From the NCBI GenBank assembly GCA_023957835.1, contig JAMLGP010000001.1, positions 1,543,575-1,607,574 of the forward strand: a stretch of DNA of 64,000 nucleotides, in the 5' to 3' direction. The position numbers were made by a program, and so were the translations under genes. The stretch comes from Homoserinimonas sp. (GTDB lineage Bacteria; Actinomycetota; Actinomycetes; Actinomycetales; Microbacteriaceae). Position 1 is the first letter of the stretch. Each line of letters starts with the position of its first letter. The notes below the pieces were generated by a model. It had not been told where the DNA came from, ran no database searches, and worked only from the letters and a program-made list of their open reading frames with translations. Of the stretch, positions 1 to 8,238 are shown in pieces.

Positions 1-161
1 ATTGCCAGCCGGAACCACTGGTCAAACCCGAGGTAGCGGAACCGGTCGAAGTCTTCGCCGCCGATCGTGACTCGAACGAAGTTCGGACTAATTCGCTCGG
101 TGCGCAATACGGATGCCCGCACAAGTCCCGAGTCGGAGTGGGTGACGGTTATATTGCTCAA
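1..161 (-). CDS. Siderophore-interacting protein (FAD-binding), N-terminal part
   Basis: Only the first 53 codons are inside the window; the gene continues to the left of base 1. The reading frame from a TTG at 161 gives a start with RTERISPNFVRV, then TIGGEDFDRF and GFDQWFRLA. This is the pattern of the ferredoxin-reductase-like FAD-binding domain in ViuB/SIP proteins, cytoplasmic enzymes that release iron by reducing ferric siderophores. A GGGG stretch lies 6 bases before the TTG. A near-perfect DtxR/IdeR operator lies just upstream at 179-197, which independently supports an iron role. The substrate cannot be told from this fragment. Confidence 0.72.
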   Translation of the reverse strand, partial: MSNITVTHSDSGLVRASVLRTERISPNFVRVTIGGEDFDRFRYLGFDQWFRLA

Positions 162-178
162 AGCTTGCCCCAATGCAC

Positions 179-197
179 ATAGGTAAGGCTAACCTAA
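179..197 (-). promoter_or_regulatory. DtxR/IdeR-type iron box
   Basis: The 19 bases match the actinobacterial iron-box consensus TTAGGTTAGGCTAACCTAA at 17 positions (mismatches at positions 1 and 7). The site ends 17 bases before the TTG of the siderophore-interacting protein, where a bound repressor would cover the promoter. The expected behaviour, inferred from the family, is repression by a metal-loaded DtxR/IdeR protein when iron is plentiful. The regulator gene itself is not in the window. Confidence 0.82.
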
Positions 198-222
198 GTT
201 AGCCCGAGCTTCTAACCTGTTG

Positions 223-1200
223 CTACCCGACGGTTCTGGAAGTCGAGATCCCGTAAAGGGCAATGCTCACTGCGATTCCCGCATTGAGCGACTCGGTTGA
301 GGAGTTGATCGGAATCGAAACAATCGTGTCGCAGGTTTCGGCCACCAGCCTAGACAGTCCCTTGCCTTCGCTGCCGGCAACTACCACTAGCGGCTCCGAG
401 GCGAAATCAATCTTTGGAAGAGTCATCGGCCCCTCCCCATCCAGACCGACGACGAAAGCTCCGCGCTGCTTGAGGGACTTTAGAGTCTGAGTGAGATTTG
501 CGGCGAGGGCTACCTTCACCCTGACAGCGGCCCCTGCAGAAGTCTTCCACGCCGCGGCTGTCATTCCGGCAGATCTGCGCTGGGGAACTACTACCCCGTG
601 CCCGCCGAAAGCGGCCACAGAGCGAATTATCGCTCCCAGATTGCGCGGATCGGTAACCCCGTCAAGAGCCACGAGCAGAGCGGGGCCGGGCCGTGCGGAA
701 TCAAAAAGCTCAATCGGGTCGGCATATTCGTAGGGCGGTATCTTGAGTGCCACTCCCTGATGCACCGCATCTCGGCCGACCATTCGATCAAGCTCCGGGC
801 GCATTACCTCGAGAATTGGAAGCCCGCGCTGAGTGGCTATCGCAAGAATCTCCTTGACCCGGTCGTCGTATTCGATTCTCGAAGCCAGATACAGGGAGGT
901 GGCTGGAATCCTCGCTCGAAGGGCCTCGACCACGGAATTGCGGCCGGTCACGAGCTCCGAATCGCTCGGCGCTTTCGGTTTCGACTGCCTGGAAGGCGCA
1001 GCGCTTCGCGTCGAACTCTTCGCCTTTTCCGCCCTCGCCTTTTGCTTCGCCGCGGGGTGGTAGGGTCGATCCTCTGCCTTCGGGGTCGGCCCCTTGCCTT
1101 CAAGAGCCTGCCGGCCCTGGCCGCCGGAACCCGCCTGCGGCCCTCTGCTCTTCTTGCGCACAGCGCCGGGCCTGCCCCTGCGAGCTCCGGGAGTCTTCAT
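223..1200 (-). CDS. rlmB: 23S rRNA (guanosine-2'-O)-methyltransferase RlmB
   Basis: SpoU/TrmH-class SPOUT methyltransferase that methylates the ribose of a 23S rRNA guanosine (G2251 in E. coli) using S-adenosylmethionine. The substrate-binding N-domain begins near residue 85 ([13 protein letters not shown]). The SPOUT core shows [11 protein letters not shown] near residue 190, [10 protein letters not shown] near 280 and [14 protein letters not shown] near 305. The first 80 residues are basic, low complexity and probably disordered, as is common in actinobacterial RlmB. The ATG at 1200 is chosen because it overlaps the cysS stop as ATGA and has GGAG six bases upstream; an ATG four codons earlier is in frame but less well placed. 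It forms an operon with cysS. Confidence 0.93.
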   Translation of the reverse strand: MKTPGARRGRPGAVRKKSRGPQAGSGGQGRQALEGKGPTPKAEDRPYHPAAKQKARAEKAKSSTRSAAPSRQSKPKAPSDSELVTGRNSVVEALRARIPATSLYLASRIEYDDRVKEILAIATQRGLPILEVMRPELDRMVGRDAVHQGVALKIPPYEYADPIELFDSARPGPALLVALDGVTDPRNLGAIIRSVAAFGGHGVVVPQRRSAGMTAAAWKTSAGAAVRVKVALAANLTQTLKSLKQRGAFVVGLDGEGPMTLPKIDFASEPLVVVAGSEGKGLSRLVAETCDTIVSIPINSSTESLNAGIAVSIALYGISTSRTVG

Positions 1201-2597
1201 GAGAGGCTCCATTTCGTGCCGCTGGGGGTGTCTTCAAGCTGAATTCCCGTCTCCGCGAGCAAGTCGCGGATCCGATCGGCCTCTGCGAAGTCCCTGCGGC
1301 TTCTGGCCGCCTCGCGATCGGCGATTCGCGATTCAACCAGAGCGCCAAGTGCGCTGGCTCCGGCAACGTCGCGACTGCCGCCCAACTCAACATCTAGCCC
1401 AAGCACATCGAGCATGGATCGCACTTCGCTGAACGCCTTTGCGAGGCCCTCGAGGTCGTCGGAATCAAGAGCGGAGTTTCCGCGTCTGACGGTTTCGTGA
1501 AGCACAGCGAGCGCCTCCGGGACTCCGAGGTCGTCATCCATCGCTCTGGCAAAGTCATCCGGAACTTCGGTGAGGCCGGATGCCGCGGCCGAGCCTTCGA
1601 GTCGTCTCCTTGCTCTCTCCACGAAGCCGGTTACTCGGCCGAGGGCCGCTTCTGCTTCGGCGAGCGCTCCCGGATGAAAATCGATCGTCGAGCGGTAGTG
1701 CGCAGAGCCGAGATAGTAGCGAAGGACCTCCGGCCTGGCCGCATCGAGAAGTTCGGCCGCGAAAGCCGAGTTCCCGAGAGACTTGGACATCTTCTGCCCG
1801 GATACATTCACGAGTCCGTTATGGACCCAGTAGTTGGCAAATTCATGACCGGCAGCCTGGGACTGGGCGAGCTCGTTTTCGTGATGCGGAAAACGCAAAT
1901 CCAGGCCGCCCCCGTGGATGTCGAACCGGGTTCCGAGATAGCGGCTGGCCATCGCCGAGCATTCGATATGCCAGCCCGGCCTGCCTGGACCCCACGGAGA
2001 GTCCCAGCTCGCCGATTCCGGTTCTTCCTGCTTGTGGCCCTTCCAAAGCGCGAAGTCCCGCGGATCGCGCTTTCCCCTCGGGTCGGCGTCGGCTGCGGCT
2101 TCCATATCATCAAGCTTCTGCCGGGTCAGCTCCCCGTAGGCTGGCCAGGATTTCACGTCGAAGTAGACGTCCCCGGAACCGTCGGTAGCGGGGTAGGCGT
2201 GGCCACGGTCAATCAACCCTGCGATCAGGTTTTGCATTTGGGTGATACTCGCCGTGGCTCTCGGCTCGTAGGTCGGCGGGAGAATCCCGAGCGCGTTGTA
2301 GCCGGCAGTGAATTCGAGTTCGAATCGATAGGCCAGAGCCCACCACTCTTCGGATTCGGTCGCGTTCGCGAGGATCTTGTCGTCGATATCGGTGACGTTT
2401 CGAACAAAGGTGACCTTGAATCCGCGATATGAGAACCAGCGCCGCCAAAGGTCGTAAACGAGCGCGGAGCGAAGGTGGCCGATATGCGGAGAAGACTGGA
2501 CGGTAGGACCGCAAACGTAGATTCCGACTTCGCCCTCAACCAGCGGAGTGAAGTCGACCACGGACTGGGTCCGGGAATCGTAAAGGCGCACGGTCAC
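1197..2597 (-). CDS. cysS: Cysteinyl-tRNA synthetase
   Basis: Class I aminoacyl-tRNA synthetase charging tRNA-Cys. The sequence shows the zinc and ATP site elements: VCGPTV near residue 29, the HIGH motif in [11 protein letters not shown] near 38, WHIECSAM and HHENE for zinc, and KMSKS in [10 protein letters not shown] near 268. The length of 466 residues is normal. The open frame extends two codons further to a TTG at 2603. I prefer GTG at 2597 because a TAGGCT hexamer (2609-2604) lies exactly six bases before it, the spacing of a leaderless transcript, and because the family usually starts right before the RLYDS segment. The stop overlaps the rlmB start by 4 bases. Confidence 0.95.
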   Translation of the reverse strand: MTVRLYDSRTQSVVDFTPLVEGEVGIYVCGPTVQSSPHIGHLRSALVYDLWRRWFSYRGFKVTFVRNVTDIDDKILANATESEEWWALAYRFELEFTAGYNALGILPPTYEPRATASITQMQNLIAGLIDRGHAYPATDGSGDVYFDVKSWPAYGELTRQKLDDMEAAADADPRGKRDPRDFALWKGHKQEEPESASWDSPWGPGRPGWHIECSAMASRYLGTRFDIHGGGLDLRFPHHENELAQSQAAGHEFANYWVHNGLVNVSGQKMSKSLGNSAFAAELLDAARPEVLRYYLGSAHYRSTIDFHPGALAEAEAALGRVTGFVERARRRLEGSAAASGLTEVPDDFARAMDDDLGVPEALAVLHETVRRGNSALDSDDLEGLAKAFSEVRSMLDVLGLDVELGGSRDVAGASALGALVESRIADREAARSRRDFAEADRIRDLLAETGIQLEDTPSGTKWSLS

Positions 2598-2656
2598 AGC
2601 CAAAGCCTACTTTGCCGCATCCGGCAGTCCCGCCTAATGACGGTTAGCATCGTGAG

Positions 2657-3625
2657 GTGCAGGTCACCAGTCAGACCCAGTTTCGGGCTGCCGAATCCGA
2701 TTCGGCTTCTGAACTCGAGCAGATCCGAGACGGCCTGTTCAGCATAGGAATGGAGTTCCCCGGCTTCAGACCGCACGCAAACCTTTGCTACCTGGTGCTC
2801 GCCGACGAAGGAGTGCACCTGATCGACCCGGGCTGGGATTCTGAGCCGAACTGGAGACGGCTGGAGGGCGCCATTCGCACGCTCGGTCGCGACCCGCTGG
2901 AGCTTCGTTCGGTAACAATCACCCACCTGCACCCTGACCACCTCGGGATGGCCGAGAGAGTCAGATCCGAGACCGGTGCGGTCATTGCGATGCACGAACT
3001 CGAAGCGAAGGCTCTGGATGAGCTGAGTCGGGGAATCGGCCCTGCCGGGGCCAGGGAGAAACTCGATTCCTGGGCCGTGCCGGAGTATAGGAGAGCGGAA
3101 CTTCTTGAAGCTCTTGATCGGCGAAGCAAGTGGAAGCGGGTGAGCGCGGATGTCCTGCTGAGCCACGGAGACCTGCTAGACATCCCGGGAATCGATCTTG
3201 AAGTCCTTCACACTCCCGGACACACGAGCGGACACGTCTCGATCGCAGACCGCGAGCGCAAACTGATCTTCACCGGGGATCATCTGTTACCTAACCAGTT
3301 TTCCGGAGTAGGACTCGGCGGTACCTCAAGTTCCAATCCGATTGACGACTATTTCGACTCACTCGACCTGTTGGCAGATTTCGAGGGCTTCGAAGTGCTG
3401 CCGGGGCACGGCTACCGGTTCCTCGGAATAACCGAAAGGGCCGAAGCAATCAGAGCTCACCACTCGAGTCGATCAGCCGAGGTTGCTGCCATTGATAGCG
3501 GACTGCCGGCCTGGCGGGTTGCAGAGCAACTTAGCTGGACTGACGGCTGGTCGAATCTGCGCGGTCTGGCGCTGCTTTCGGCGCTGGCGCAAACCGAACT
3601 GCACCTGCTGCGCCTCAAACGCTAG
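2657..3625 (+). CDS. Metallo-beta-lactamase fold hydrolase
   Basis: 322-residue cytoplasmic hydrolase of the MBL superfamily. The metal site is clear: THLHPDHLG (HxHxDH) near residue 95, HTPGHTSGH near 190, FTGDHLL near 210 and LPGHG near 250. The C-terminal 60 residues (after AIDSGLPAW) look like the small winged-helix tail of LACTB2-like proteins. Substrate unknown: thioesterase, nuclease or glyoxalase-II-like activity are all possible. The start is GTG with no good Shine-Dalgarno site, but TAGCAT at 2645-2650 sits six bases upstream, so a leaderless mRNA is likely. It is divergent from cysS. Confidence 0.85.
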   Translation: MQVTSQTQFRAAESDSASELEQIRDGLFSIGMEFPGFRPHANLCYLVLADEGVHLIDPGWDSEPNWRRLEGAIRTLGRDPLELRSVTITHLHPDHLGMAERVRSETGAVIAMHELEAKALDELSRGIGPAGAREKLDSWAVPEYRRAELLEALDRRSKWKRVSADVLLSHGDLLDIPGIDLEVLHTPGHTSGHVSIADRERKLIFTGDHLLPNQFSGVGLGGTSSSNPIDDYFDSLDLLADFEGFEVLPGHGYRFLGITERAEAIRAHHSSRSAEVAAIDSGLPAWRVAEQLSWTDGWSNLRGLALLSALAQTELHLLRLKR

Positions 3626-3651
3626 GCGACTGCGACTGCTGCGGACGAGAT

Positions 3652-4134
3652 TCAGGAAGCAAGAACTTCGTCGAGAACGCTCGAAGCCTTCTCTTCGTCG
3701 GTCTTTTCCGCGAGGGCGAGCTCTGAAATCAGAATCTGCCGCGCCTTGGCAAGCATGCGCTTTTCTCCGGCGGAGAGTCCGCGGTCCTGATCGCGACGCC
3801 ACAAATCCCTGACGACCTCTGAGACCTTGATTACGTCGCCAGAGGCGAGCTTCTCCAGATTTGCCTTGTAACGCCTTGACCAGTTCGTGGGTTCCTCGAC
3901 AAATGGCGCCCTGAGCACCTCGAATACCTTGTTTAGTCCTTCACGACCGATTACGTCGCGCACTCCGACCAGGTCGACATTGTCCGCCGGCACCTCAATG
4001 GTCAGATCACCCTGAGTTACATTGAGCTTGAGGTAAACCTTTTCCTCGCCGCGGATAGTGCGCTTCTTGACTTCGGTGATGGTTGCGGCCCCGTGGTGGG
4101 GGTAAACGACAGTCTCGCCGACCTCGAAAAGCAT
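3652..4134 (-). CDS. carD: CarD-family RNA polymerase-binding regulator
   Basis: 160-residue transcription factor that binds the RNA polymerase beta subunit through its N-terminal Tudor-like domain and stabilises the open complex, mainly at rRNA and housekeeping promoters. The N-terminus [17 protein letters not shown] is the family signature; the helical C-terminal domain ([12 protein letters not shown] and following) binds the upstream edge of the bubble. The open frame reaches 4170, but a TAGAAT -10 element lies at 4166-4161 and GGAG lies 8 bases before the ATG at 4134, so 4134 is the start. In mycobacteria the gene is essential and responds to stress. Confidence 0.95.
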   Translation of the reverse strand: MLFEVGETVVYPHHGAATITEVKKRTIRGEEKVYLKLNVTQGDLTIEVPADNVDLVGVRDVIGREGLNKVFEVLRAPFVEEPTNWSRRYKANLEKLASGDVIKVSEVVRDLWRRDQDRGLSAGEKRMLAKARQILISELALAEKTDEEKASSVLDEVLAS

Positions 4135-4313
4135 AGATTTGGCTCCGTTCTGCGGCCTCAATTCTAGCACAGGGTCCCGGAACCCGACCGGGCCGATTCC
4201 TGCTGCCCGGCCTGTCCCAAATTAGGAGTGCGGACCGGTGGCTAGGCTAAACTCGCAATTGGGTTCTTAAGGGAAATCCCCTGAACCTTCCGGTAAATCG
4301 TTCGGAGGATGCC

Positions 4314-4784
4314 GTGAGAGCACGTCTCGCCGCCAGTGTCGTCGTTGCGGCACTCGTACTTGGCGCAACCGCCGGTTGCACTTTCATTACTCCTCAGGTC
4401 ACGGTCGATCATTACGACCCGAGTGACGGAATAGGGGCGGATGTCGCGGGCATCCAGGTGCGAAACGCGCTAATGCTCACTTCCGACGGTGAAACCGCGA
4501 GCCTGCTCATCAACCTCGCGAACTCCGGAAAGTACGGAACCACCGTCAATCTTCAGTACAACAACGCAAGCGGCGAGAAGGTCAACGAAGCCGTTTACGT
4601 GAACTCCAACTCGGTCAAGAGCTTCGGCGGCGAGAACGATGCCAAGATCCTCATGACCGGAATCGACACCAGCGCAGGGGCCCTGTTCCCGGTATTCGTG
4701 CAGCCTGAAGGCGAGACCGGAAAACTGCTCGCTGTGCCCGTACTTGACGGCTCGGCGAGCGAATACTCCGCGCTTCTGCCCTAG
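4314..4784 (+). CDS. Conserved lipoprotein of unknown function
   Basis: 156-residue secreted lipoprotein. The signal peptide has a basic start (MRARLAA), a hydrophobic stretch and a lipobox ending LGATAGC, so Cys22 should be lipidated and the rest lie outside the membrane. The mature part is a small beta-rich domain (VQVRNALMLTSDGETA, LLINLANSG), resembling a copper-chaperone-like or immunoglobulin-like fold, but I do not recognise a named family. The start is GTG with GGAGG six bases upstream. A TAGGCT -10 candidate is at 4243-4248, giving a leader of about 60 bases. It is divergent from carD and convergent with regX3. Confidence 0.8.
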   Translation: MRARLAASVVVAALVLGATAGCTFITPQVTVDHYDPSDGIGADVAGIQVRNALMLTSDGETASLLINLANSGKYGTTVNLQYNNASGEKVNEAVYVNSNSVKSFGGENDAKILMTGIDTSAGALFPVFVQPEGETGKLLAVPVLDGSASEYSALLP

Positions 4785-4816
4785 CGGCGGCCACGTCCGC
4801 TGCTGCAACGCGGTAC

Positions 4817-5497
4817 TCAGTCTTCGAGTCGGTAGCCGAGGCCGCGAACTGTAACCAGGATTTCTGGCTTCGAAGGGTCTGCCTCGATTCTGCCCCGCAG
4901 CCTCTTGACGTGCACGTCGAGGGTCTTCCCATCGCCGAAGAAGTCCTCTCCCCAAACCAGGTCTATCAATTGCCCTCTGGTGAGAACACGGCCAGAGTTT
5001 CGCATGAGCACTTCGAGCAATTGGTATTCCTTAAGCGGAAGCTGCAATTCCGAACCTCGAACAGTCACTGAATGGCGGTCCGTGTCCATAACGATTCCCG
5101 ACGCTTCAATGAGACCGTCCGCGATCGAATCCGGCACTTCCCTGCGGCGGAGTACGGCACGAATTCTCGCTACTAGCTCGCGAGAGGAATAGGGCTTGGT
5201 TACGTAGTCATCCGCTCCGAGTTCGAGGCCGACCACTATGTCCACTTCGGCAGCCCTGGCAGTGAGCATGATGATCGGAACCGTCGACCGGGCTCGAATC
5301 CTCCTGCAGACCTCTGTGCCGGAAAGTCCAGGGAGCATTATGTCCAGGAGCACCAGATCGAACTCGCCGGAATCGAATTTCGATAGCGCCGAGCTGCCAT
5401 CTTCCGCAACGGTCGTCCTGTAGCCTTCCCGTTCCAGGAGGTAGGCGAGCGGCTCGCTGATAGATCGTTCGTCTTCGACGATCAACACTCTCGTCAT
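4817..5497 (-). CDS. regX3: Phosphate-responsive response regulator RegX3
   Basis: 226-residue OmpR/PhoB-type regulator. The receiver domain has acidic residues in VEDE near position 9, the phospho-acceptor Asp in LVLLDIMLPG near 51, the conserved Thr in MLTA and Lys in VTKPYSS near 101. The C-terminal winged helix ends with DVHVKRLRGRIE and GYRLED. It is the output half of the SenX3-RegX3 system that activates phosphate-starvation genes in actinobacteria. Its ATG overlaps the senX3 stop as ATGA, so both are translated from one mRNA. Probable targets here are the PHO boxes at 6695-6727 and 14573-14616. Confidence 0.92.
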   Translation of the reverse strand: MTRVLIVEDERSISEPLAYLLEREGYRTTVAEDGSSALSKFDSGEFDLVLLDIMLPGLSGTEVCRRIRARSTVPIIMLTARAAEVDIVVGLELGADDYVTKPYSSRELVARIRAVLRRREVPDSIADGLIEASGIVMDTDRHSVTVRGSELQLPLKEYQLLEVLMRNSGRVLTRGQLIDLVWGEDFFGDGKTLDVHVKRLRGRIEADPSKPEILVTVRGLGYRLED

Positions 5498-6645
5498 TGG
5501 CGCTTCTCCGCAGGAAGAGCCTCAGCCTCAGGGAGCCGGATTGTGAAAGTGGAGCCATAGCGGGGCTTCGACCAGACCCGCACTTCACCGCCGTGATTTT
5601 GAACTACGTGCTTGACGATGCTCAACCCCAGTCCGGTACCTCCTGTCCCTCCTGTCACTCTGGATCGGGCGGGATCTACCCGGTAAAAGCGTTCGAAAAC
5701 CCGCTCGAGTTCGCTCGCCTCGAGCCCAATCCCCTGATCGGTTACCGCAATCTCGACCTGTCCATCCTGCGCGCTCACTCCAACTCCGACCCGAGAGTCT
5801 TTGGGCGAATAGATGATGGCGTTCGAAACGAGGTTCTGCAGAGCGACGATCAGCAATTCCTTGTCGCCGTAGACCTTGAGCCCTTCGGTGCCGCCACTGG
5901 CTACCGTGATTCTTCTCGACTCGGCAGCAACCCGGTTCTGGTCAACCGCGGCCGCTACGACTGCATCGACTTCCACCACTTGCGGGGTCTTCAGAGCGTC
6001 TTCTGCCTGAAGTCTGGATAGTTCGATGATCTCCTCAGTGATTCGACCCAGGCGATCAGATTCCTTGGTCAGTCGTTTCGCAAACTTCTTTACTTGCTCC
6101 GGATCCTTCGCGGCGGCCTGCAGGGCTTCCGCAAGCAGGCTCACCGCCCCAATCGGAGTCTTTAGCTCGTGGCTGATATTGGCAACGAAGTCGCGGCGCA
6201 CCGCATCCAGCCGGTGGCTCTCTGTTCGGTCCTCTGCAAGAAGGAGGGTGTAGCGAGTGCCGAGCATTGCGGCTCTGACCCGCAGCACCTGAGCCGCTTC
6301 GCCGAAACGCCGCGGCAGCTCAACCTCCCGGGTGACTGATTCGCCGCTGCGCCTGGTTTCATCGGCCAATTTCACGAGGTCTTCGTTTTCAAGCAGGTTG
6401 TTCCTGACCAGACCGAAAGCCAGAGCAGCCTCGCTGGCCCTGAGCACATTGTTCGACGGATCAAGAACGAGCGCTGCCGAATCCAGAGCCTCTATGACCT
6501 CGTCAACCCCGTCCGGCACCGAAGGGGTAACTACCGATACCGCGCGATCTCCCCTGCGCCCGGCGAGACTGACTATCAGAACCACGCCGGCACCGAGAAC
6601 CGCGCCAAAGGCCACGGCACCGAGAACAAGCCAGACCGGGTCCAT
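5494..6645 (-). CDS. senX3: Phosphate sensor histidine kinase SenX3
   Basis: 383-residue membrane histidine kinase. One N-terminal membrane segment (residues 4-27) is followed by a PAS-like domain (about 40-135), the H-box FVANISHELKTPIG near residue 152, the N-box LQNLVSNAIIYSP, and the G boxes DQGIGL and GTGLGLSIVKH. It phosphorylates RegX3 when phosphate is scarce. Mycobacterial SenX3 is usually drawn with two membrane segments; only one is evident here, so PAS may sense an intracellular signal or PhoU/Pst status. TAATCT (6658-6653) seven bases before the ATG suggests a leaderless mRNA. It is divergent from phoU with a shared PHO box. Confidence 0.92.
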   Translation of the reverse strand: MDPVWLVLGAVAFGAVLGAGVVLIVSLAGRRGDRAVSVVTPSVPDGVDEVIEALDSAALVLDPSNNVLRASEAALAFGLVRNNLLENEDLVKLADETRRSGESVTREVELPRRFGEAAQVLRVRAAMLGTRYTLLLAEDRTESHRLDAVRRDFVANISHELKTPIGAVSLLAEALQAAAKDPEQVKKFAKRLTKESDRLGRITEEIIELSRLQAEDALKTPQVVEVDAVVAAAVDQNRVAAESRRITVASGGTEGLKVYGDKELLIVALQNLVSNAIIYSPKDSRVGVGVSAQDGQVEIAVTDQGIGLEASELERVFERFYRVDPARSRVTGGTGGTGLGLSIVKHVVQNHGGEVRVWSKPRYGSTFTIRLPEAEALPAEKRQ

Positions 6646-6694
6646 AGCGACTAGATTAGTTTCTTCCCCGACTCAGAACGGTTGAGCCGAAATT

Positions 6695-6727
6695 GTTCAG
6701 CGTTCCGTCACCAACTGTTCACCTGCA
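6695..6727 (+). promoter_or_regulatory. PHO box between senX3 and phoU (three 11-nt units)
   Basis: Three consecutive direct-repeat units of 11 bases: GTTCAGCGTTC, CGTCACCAACT and GTTCACCTGCA. Each begins with a match to GTTCACC, the half-site bound by PhoP/RegX3-type regulators in actinobacteria. The block ends 41 bases before the phoU ATG and lies 37 bases upstream of the senX3 -10 candidate, so it could serve both divergent genes. Binding is inferred from repeat phasing and sequence, not measured. Confidence 0.78.
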
Positions 6728-6768
6728 AATAGGACACTTGGATAAAGAAATTCGAAGGGAATCCGGGA

Positions 6769-7431
6769 ATGCGCGAGGTCTTCCAGCAAGAACTGAAAGA
6801 GGTCCGGGAAAGGCTTGTTGAAATCGCCAGCCTGGTCGAAGCCTCTATCGAGAATGCGACGCGCGCGTTCGGGGAATCCGACGTGAAGCTTGCCGAAAAG
6901 GTCATCTCCGACGACAACAAGATAGACGAGCTCACGGTGAGTCTCGACGAGCTGGCGATCAACATCCTCGCGAGGCAACAGCCGGTGGCGCGGGATCTGC
7001 GGATCGTCGTGAGCGCCCTTCGAATCTCCGCTTCACTTGAGCGGATGGGAGACATGAGCGAGCACATCGCCCAGCTCGCCCGCTACCGCTTCCCCGAGAA
7101 AGTGGTACCAAAACCGCTCAGAGAGATCTTCGGTGAAATGGGCAAGCTCGATGTCGAAGTCGCAAAGAAGCTGACGATTTTGCTCAAGACCGAAGATGTC
7201 AAGGTCGCGGAGCAGATCCGGGCGGACGACGACAGGATGGACCAACTACACCAGAGCGTTTTCGACAAGGTGCTCGGCGACAGCTGGAAGGGCGGGGCAG
7301 AGGACACGGTGGATGCGACCCTCGCCTCCAGATACCACGAGCGCTTCGCAGATCATGCAGTTTCAATCGCGAAAAAGGTGCAATACCTCGCAACCGGCGA
7401 CTGGCAAGTTCCCAATACTCCCCAGAACTAG
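6769..7431 (+). CDS. phoU: Phosphate signalling protein PhoU
   Basis: 220-residue cytoplasmic protein of two three-helix PhoU domains (about residues 8-105 and 115-205). The metal-binding ExxxD-type motifs are visible as DDNKIDEL near 51 and ERMGDMSEHIAQLA near 93 in the first domain, and DDRMDQLH and RYHERFADHAVSIAKKV in the second. PhoU links the Pst transporter to the histidine kinase and keeps the regulon off when phosphate is available. An AGGGA Shine-Dalgarno precedes the ATG. The upstream PHO box suggests induction under starvation as feedback. Confidence 0.93.
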   Translation: MREVFQQELKEVRERLVEIASLVEASIENATRAFGESDVKLAEKVISDDNKIDELTVSLDELAINILARQQPVARDLRIVVSALRISASLERMGDMSEHIAQLARYRFPEKVVPKPLREIFGEMGKLDVEVAKKLTILLKTEDVKVAEQIRADDDRMDQLHQSVFDKVLGDSWKGGAEDTVDATLASRYHERFADHAVSIAKKVQYLATGDWQVPNTPQN

Positions 7432-7485
7432 GCAACGATCCTCTCGCTGGCAGTAGCCTGCTCGCTGCTGTCTGACTGCGGACGT

Positions 7486-8229
7486 CTACTTGCGACCCTG
7501 GGCTGAAACCGCCGCGGCTCCCGCCGCAGCAGCCTCGGGATCCAGGTAGCGGCCGGGCGAACTCGGAGTGAAGTTGGCGTCGAGTTCGTAAACCAGGGGA
7601 ATTCCGGTTGGAATGTTCAGCTCGGCGATGTCCTCGTCGGAAATTCCGTCAAGGTGCTTCACGAGAGCCCTGAGCGAATTGCCGTGGGCAACCACGAGTA
7701 CCGTGCGGCCGCTTGCCAAAGCCGGGGTCAGATCCGACTTCCAGTAAGGAAGCAACCGGGCGATGACATCCTTCAGACACTCGGTTCTCGGCAGTTCATC
7801 GCCGAGACCGGCGTAGCGCGGGTCGCCGGCCTGAGAGAACTCGCTGTCATCGGCGATGGGCGGCGGCGGTACGTCGAACGACCTGCGCCAGGCCATGAAC
7901 TGCTCTTCTCCGTACTCTTCTAAAGTCTGGGCCTTGTCCTTGCCCTGAAGGGCTCCATAGTGGCGTTCGTTCAGTCGCCAGCTTCGCGACACCGGAATCC
8001 AGTCCCGATCTGCGGCAGCCAGCGCCTCGTTCGCGGTGTGGATGGCGCGCTTGAGCACACTCGTGAAGACGACGTCCGGAAGCAGCCCTAACTCGGCAAT
8101 GAGCTCGCCCGCCCTACTGGCCTCGGCCCTGCCGAGCTCGGTTAGTGCGACATCAACCCAGCCGGTGAACAGATTCTTCTGATTCCATTCGCTTTGACCG
8201 TGTCGAAGAAGAATGAGATTGTGCGGCAT
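7486..8229 (-). CDS. gpmA: 2,3-bisphosphoglycerate-dependent phosphoglycerate mutase
   Basis: 247-residue glycolytic enzyme interconverting 3- and 2-phosphoglycerate through a phosphohistidine. It shows [10 protein letters not shown] (catalytic His near residue 10), [14 protein letters not shown] near 88, and [15 protein letters not shown] carrying the second catalytic His near 180. The C-terminus is a short Ala-rich tail. The -10-like TAGGCT at 8241-8236 is exactly six bases before the ATG and its first three bases are the ygfZ stop codon, implying a separate leaderless promoter inside the end of ygfZ. In mycobacteria gpm1 neighbours senX3-regX3, so this gene order is conserved. Confidence 0.95.
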   Translation of the reverse strand: MPHNLILLRHGQSEWNQKNLFTGWVDVALTELGRAEASRAGELIAELGLLPDVVFTSVLKRAIHTANEALAAADRDWIPVSRSWRLNERHYGALQGKDKAQTLEEYGEEQFMAWRRSFDVPPPPIADDSEFSQAGDPRYAGLGDELPRTECLKDVIARLLPYWKSDLTPALASGRTVLVVAHGNSLRALVKHLDGISDEDIAELNIPTGIPLVYELDANFTPSSPGRYLDPEAAAAGAAAVSAQGRK

Positions 8230-8238
8230 GGCTTCAGC

